A stretch of 64,000 nt of DNA. It comes from an uncultured Chloroflexota bacterium (lineage in GTDB: Bacteria; Chloroflexota; Limnocylindria; Limnocylindrales; CSP1-4). Numbering within the stretch: position 1 is the first letter of the stretch; every line of letters begins with the position of its first letter. Position numbers and translations under genes: made by a program. The DNA is taken from contig CAIJPD010000066.1 in the NCBI GenBank assembly GCA_903822495.1, positions 161,384 to 225,383 on the forward strand, read 5' to 3'. The notes beneath the pieces are model-generated. The model made no database searches. It saw only the letters and a list, made by a program, of their open reading frames with translations, and was not told where the DNA came from. Below are positions 61,980 to 64,000 of this stretch, piece after piece.

Positions 61980-62056
61980 GGCGGGGAGGCCCGCAGGCAG
62001 GACCTTTGGGTCATCCGGCGGGTCACTCTCGGCGGGGCCGTGCGGGCAGGGGCCGG

Positions 62057-62065
62057 TGCTAGGAT
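62057..62065 (+). promoter_or_regulatory. extended -10 promoter TGCTAGGAT
   Basis: TGC-TAGGAT lies 33 nt upstream of the TTG start of the DnaB-like gene; the leader ends with TGGAGG. Confidence 0.5.
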
Positions 62066-62098
62066 GCGTCGTAGGTCCCACCCTGGAGGTATGCAGCG

Positions 62099-63178
62099 TT
62101 GTGCGCAGTTGAAGCCGACATGTCGATGAGTGATGGGCTGCGCTGGCGGCTCGACACGGCCAACGGCAGCATGTCGCCGCGCTCCGCACTCGACGTCCTG
62201 GTCGATCTCAACGACAAGATCGCCAGCGGCAACGTCACGGAATACCAGCCGGTGCCGCTGGGCTTCACCCCGCTGGACAAGACGATCGGCGGCGGGCTGC
62301 GCCCCGGCGAGCTGCTCCTGATCGGCGGCGCGCAGGGGACCGGCAAGACGACGCTCGCTCTCCAGATGGCGCGCAATGTCGCGCTGGGCGGCCAGGCCAA
62401 CGTGCTCTATATCTGCTTCGAGCACGACGAGCTCTACCTGCTCAACCGGCTGCTGGCGCTGGAGTCGGCGCTGGCGCACCTGCCCAACCGCAACGGCGCC
62501 ATCCGCATCCAGGACGTCCGGAGCGAGATCGTGCGCACCTGGATGGAGGACGGCGGCGGCAGGCTCAATCTCGCCGACAATCCGCGGCTGCGGCCGTCGG
62601 TCGAGCGGATCGCGCGGTACGGCCAGAACCTCTTCCTGCTCCGCGGCTCGCAGACGGCCAGCACCATCGACAACATCCGCAAGCTGGTCCAGCAGCACCG
62701 GACGCTCTCGAAGGACCGGCAGCTGATGGTGGTCATCGACTACCTCCAGAAGGTGCCGCAGATCCCGGAGCCCACCACCGAGACGGAGAAGGTCACCTTC
62801 ATCGTCAACGGGCTCAAGGACATCGCGCTGTCCGAGGACGTGCCGATGGTCGCGATCGTGGCCGCGGACAAGGAAGGCCTCAAGGCTTCGCGCCTGCGCA
62901 ACTTCCACCTGCGCGGCTCGTCGGCGATCAACTACGAGGCCGACATCATCCTCATCCTGAACGAGAAGTACCACATCGTCGCCAAGGTCAACATCGAGTT
63001 CAACCCGTACCAGGCGCAACGCTTCCGCGACTGGGTGGTGGTCTCGGTGGAGAAGAACCGCGGCGGCCAGGACAACGTGGACGTCGAGTTCGAGAAGCAC
63101 TTCGAGTACTCCTGCTTCGACCCCAGCGGTCGGACCGTGCAGGAGAAGCTCATCGAGGACCGCCTCTACAACGACTGA
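62099..63178 (+). CDS. stand-alone DnaB-C/RecA-like ATPase
   Basis: This 359-residue protein corresponds to the C-terminal RecA-fold domain of replicative helicases. It has LGFTPLDKTIGGGLRPGELLLIGGA leading to Walker A GGAQGTGKTTLALQMA (near residue 75), the catalytic Glu region ICFEHDELYLLNRLL, Walker B MVVIDYLQKVPQI (DYLQ as in DnaB), and a sensor-like LRGSSAINYEADIIL. The DnaB N-terminal domain and linker helix are missing. TTG 62099 is preceded at 9 nt by GGAGG; in-frame ATG 62120 and 62126 are alternatives. It is adjacent to a candidate origin, so a role in replication or its regulation is an inference. Confidence 0.8.
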   Translation: MCAVEADMSMSDGLRWRLDTANGSMSPRSALDVLVDLNDKIASGNVTEYQPVPLGFTPLDKTIGGGLRPGELLLIGGAQGTGKTTLALQMARNVALGGQANVLYICFEHDELYLLNRLLALESALAHLPNRNGAIRIQDVRSEIVRTWMEDGGGRLNLADNPRLRPSVERIARYGQNLFLLRGSQTASTIDNIRKLVQQHRTLSKDRQLMVVIDYLQKVPQIPEPTTETEKVTFIVNGLKDIALSEDVPMVAIVAADKEGLKASRLRNFHLRGSSAINYEADIILILNEKYHIVAKVNIEFNPYQAQRFRDWVVVSVEKNRGGQDNVDVEFEKHFEYSCFDPSGRTVQEKLIEDRLYND

Positions 63179-63924
63179 GCCGCTGCCGGTCAGCCGCCCA
63201 CCGCCGGCGTCATCGGCCGGCGGTGCTTGTCCACGCACGTCGGACTTCGCTCGCTCCGATCCTCGTTGCCGCCTTGCCGTCGGCCCTCGGCCGGGCCGTG
63301 CGGGAGCGTGCCAGCAATGGAGCCGGCCGATGGGTGGGTTGGCGCCCCGCGCGTCCTCACCGGAGTGCCGCGATTCCGCCGGATCCCCAGGGCGATGGCG
63401 CAGGGTCCAGCTCGGCGGTCGGCGGCTGCCCCAAGGCGGGCCGTCGCCAGGTGGTTGGCTCCTGATTCCCACGTGATGGACATCCGGTGACGATTCGCCG
63501 CACGGCGGGGTTCCGGGAGGCCTCGAACACCGCGGCCAGTCGTCGAACGCCATCCGGGTGGGAACCCGGTGACGGATAGCCGGCGGCGGACTGCCCGCGC
63601 CCGACAGCCGGCGTCTCGGCAAGCCGGCGTCTCGGCGGCCCAGCCCATCGATGCTGACCGGGCAAGGGCCGGACCCGACTGTCCACCGATCGTCCACAGC
63701 CGGGCCAGGTTGGTGGAGAACATGACCTCGTCCGGGCCGAATCTGGTGGATAAGTCGCTTGTGTCGCCCGCCGCCGGCGCATACATTTCGTCTTGCCCGA
63801 AGGGGCCGTTGGATCGGTCAGGCGAGGTTGGGAGTGATCCCGGCAGCGCCGCCGTTGACCAGGACTGAGCTTCACCGCTCTGGCCGGGTTGGCGCCGGAC
63901 CGGACGAGGCAGGCAGCGATCACA
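63179..63924. other. gene-free region with clustered DnaA-box-like sequences, candidate replication origin
   Basis: This is the longest stretch without a supported gene (about 745 nt). Four TCCAC-core sites occur within 75 nt: CTGTCCACC 63679-63687, TCGTCCACA 63690-63698, and on the minus strand TTCTCCACC 63712-63720 and TTATCCACC 63745-63753. The last differs from the TTATCCACA consensus only at its final base. A further TTGTCCACG is at 63227-63235. No AT-rich unwinding element is obvious inside the window. Confidence 0.45.
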
Positions 63925-64000
63925 TCAAGGCCCGCCGCGCTCCGCTCCGACCTCCGCTCCCAGCAGTTCCTTCGGGCGTTTTCGTGTGCGCGGCAGGTCG
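63925..64000 (-). CDS. C-terminus of an unknown protein (partial)
   Basis: From the right edge a minus-strand frame reads RTRKRPKELLGAEVGAERGG and stops at TGA (63925-63927). Only 24 codons are visible; codon use is GC-rich like its neighbours. No family can be assigned. The basic start suggests the tail of a nucleic-acid-binding protein, but this is weak and the frame may be chance. Confidence 0.25.
   Translation of the reverse strand, partial: DLPRTRKRPKELLGAEVGAERGGP

Noticed and set aside
62091..62129. 12-codon leader frame before the DnaB-like gene
   Set aside because: GGAGG is only 1 nt from this ATG but 9 nt from TTG 62099, so the site serves the DnaB-like gene.
63190..63786. 198-codon minus-strand frame in the candidate origin region
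   Set aside because: The product is Arg/Ala/Pro/Gly-rich without hydrophobic core or motifs, has no ribosome binding site, and overlaps the DnaA-box cluster.

Overview
This window is bacterial chromosomal DNA of very high GC content. Genes are densely packed on both strands and mostly housekeeping, with frequent GTG/TTG starts and many ATGA/GTGA stop-start overlaps. I see no rRNA, CRISPR array, insertion sequence or prophage. The style points to Chloroflexota (a high-GC soil or freshwater lineage), with an actinobacteria-like high-GC group as the alternative. The hints are a T-box in front of valS, a GAAC-N4-GTTC LexA-type box, DUF4446 and DUF2342 proteins, and the tig-clpP-clpX block. This placement is inference; no marker gene was compared.

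Layout: (1) 1-4.7 kb: the 3' end of an FMN-dependent alpha-hydroxy-acid oxidase, an APC permease, and a cinA/MBL-hydrolase pair. (2) 4.7-10.1 kb: two small membrane/envelope proteins, tRNA-Leu(UAG), and tig-clpP-clpX (chaperone plus ClpXP protease). (3) 10.1-14.8 kb: a decayed XRE regulator, a small unknown protein, and valS behind a complete transcription-attenuation T-box. (4) 14.9-19.8 kb: zinc-ribbon proteins, a small HTH protein, a YihY-type membrane protein and small membrane proteins. (5) 20-24.6 kb: MoxR ATPase, DUF58 and transglutaminase operon. (6) 24.6-28.2 kb: a three-gene operon on the minus strand (aminotransferase, serA, histidine phosphatase) that could make serine. (7) 28.3-29.9 kb: a VapBC toxin-antitoxin pair fused by overlap to a secreted C39-like peptidase. 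(8) 30-33.5 kb: a PAS histidine kinase and LuxR-type response regulator. (9) 33.7-39.5 kb: rarA, DUF4446, and a large UvrD-type helicase with an Fe-S nuclease domain. (10) 39.5-50.8 kb: HAD protein, M20 amidohydrolase, agmatinase-family enzyme, methyltransferase, CpaE-like ATPase, murI, DUF2342 metalloprotease, a 2-hydroxyacid dehydrogenase-like protein and ychF. (11) 50.8-54.7 kb: mrfB-mrfA (yprB-yprA) DNA-repair pair with a LexA-type box at its start. (12) 54.8-63.2 kb: DivIC/FtsB-like protein, a GGDEF-EAL protein interrupted by one amber codon, tRNA-Met, ftsH, M20 dipeptidase, and a stand-alone DnaB-like ATPase. (13) 63.2-64 kb: a gene-free stretch with clustered DnaA-box-like sequences, a candidate origin, followed by the C-terminus of an unknown minus-strand gene.

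Two signals run through the window. Many starts are preceded by an extended -10 element of the form TGCTAnnnT with no good -35. In at least eight genes the -10 hexamer ends only 6-9 nt before the start codon and no usable Shine-Dalgarno fits, which is the architecture of leaderless mRNA. Other genes (valS, ftsH, agmatinase, DnaB-like) have ordinary leaders with good ribosome binding sites. The two most informative regulatory elements are the valS T-box (specifier GUC, 14-bp terminator) and the LexA-type box in front of mrfA.
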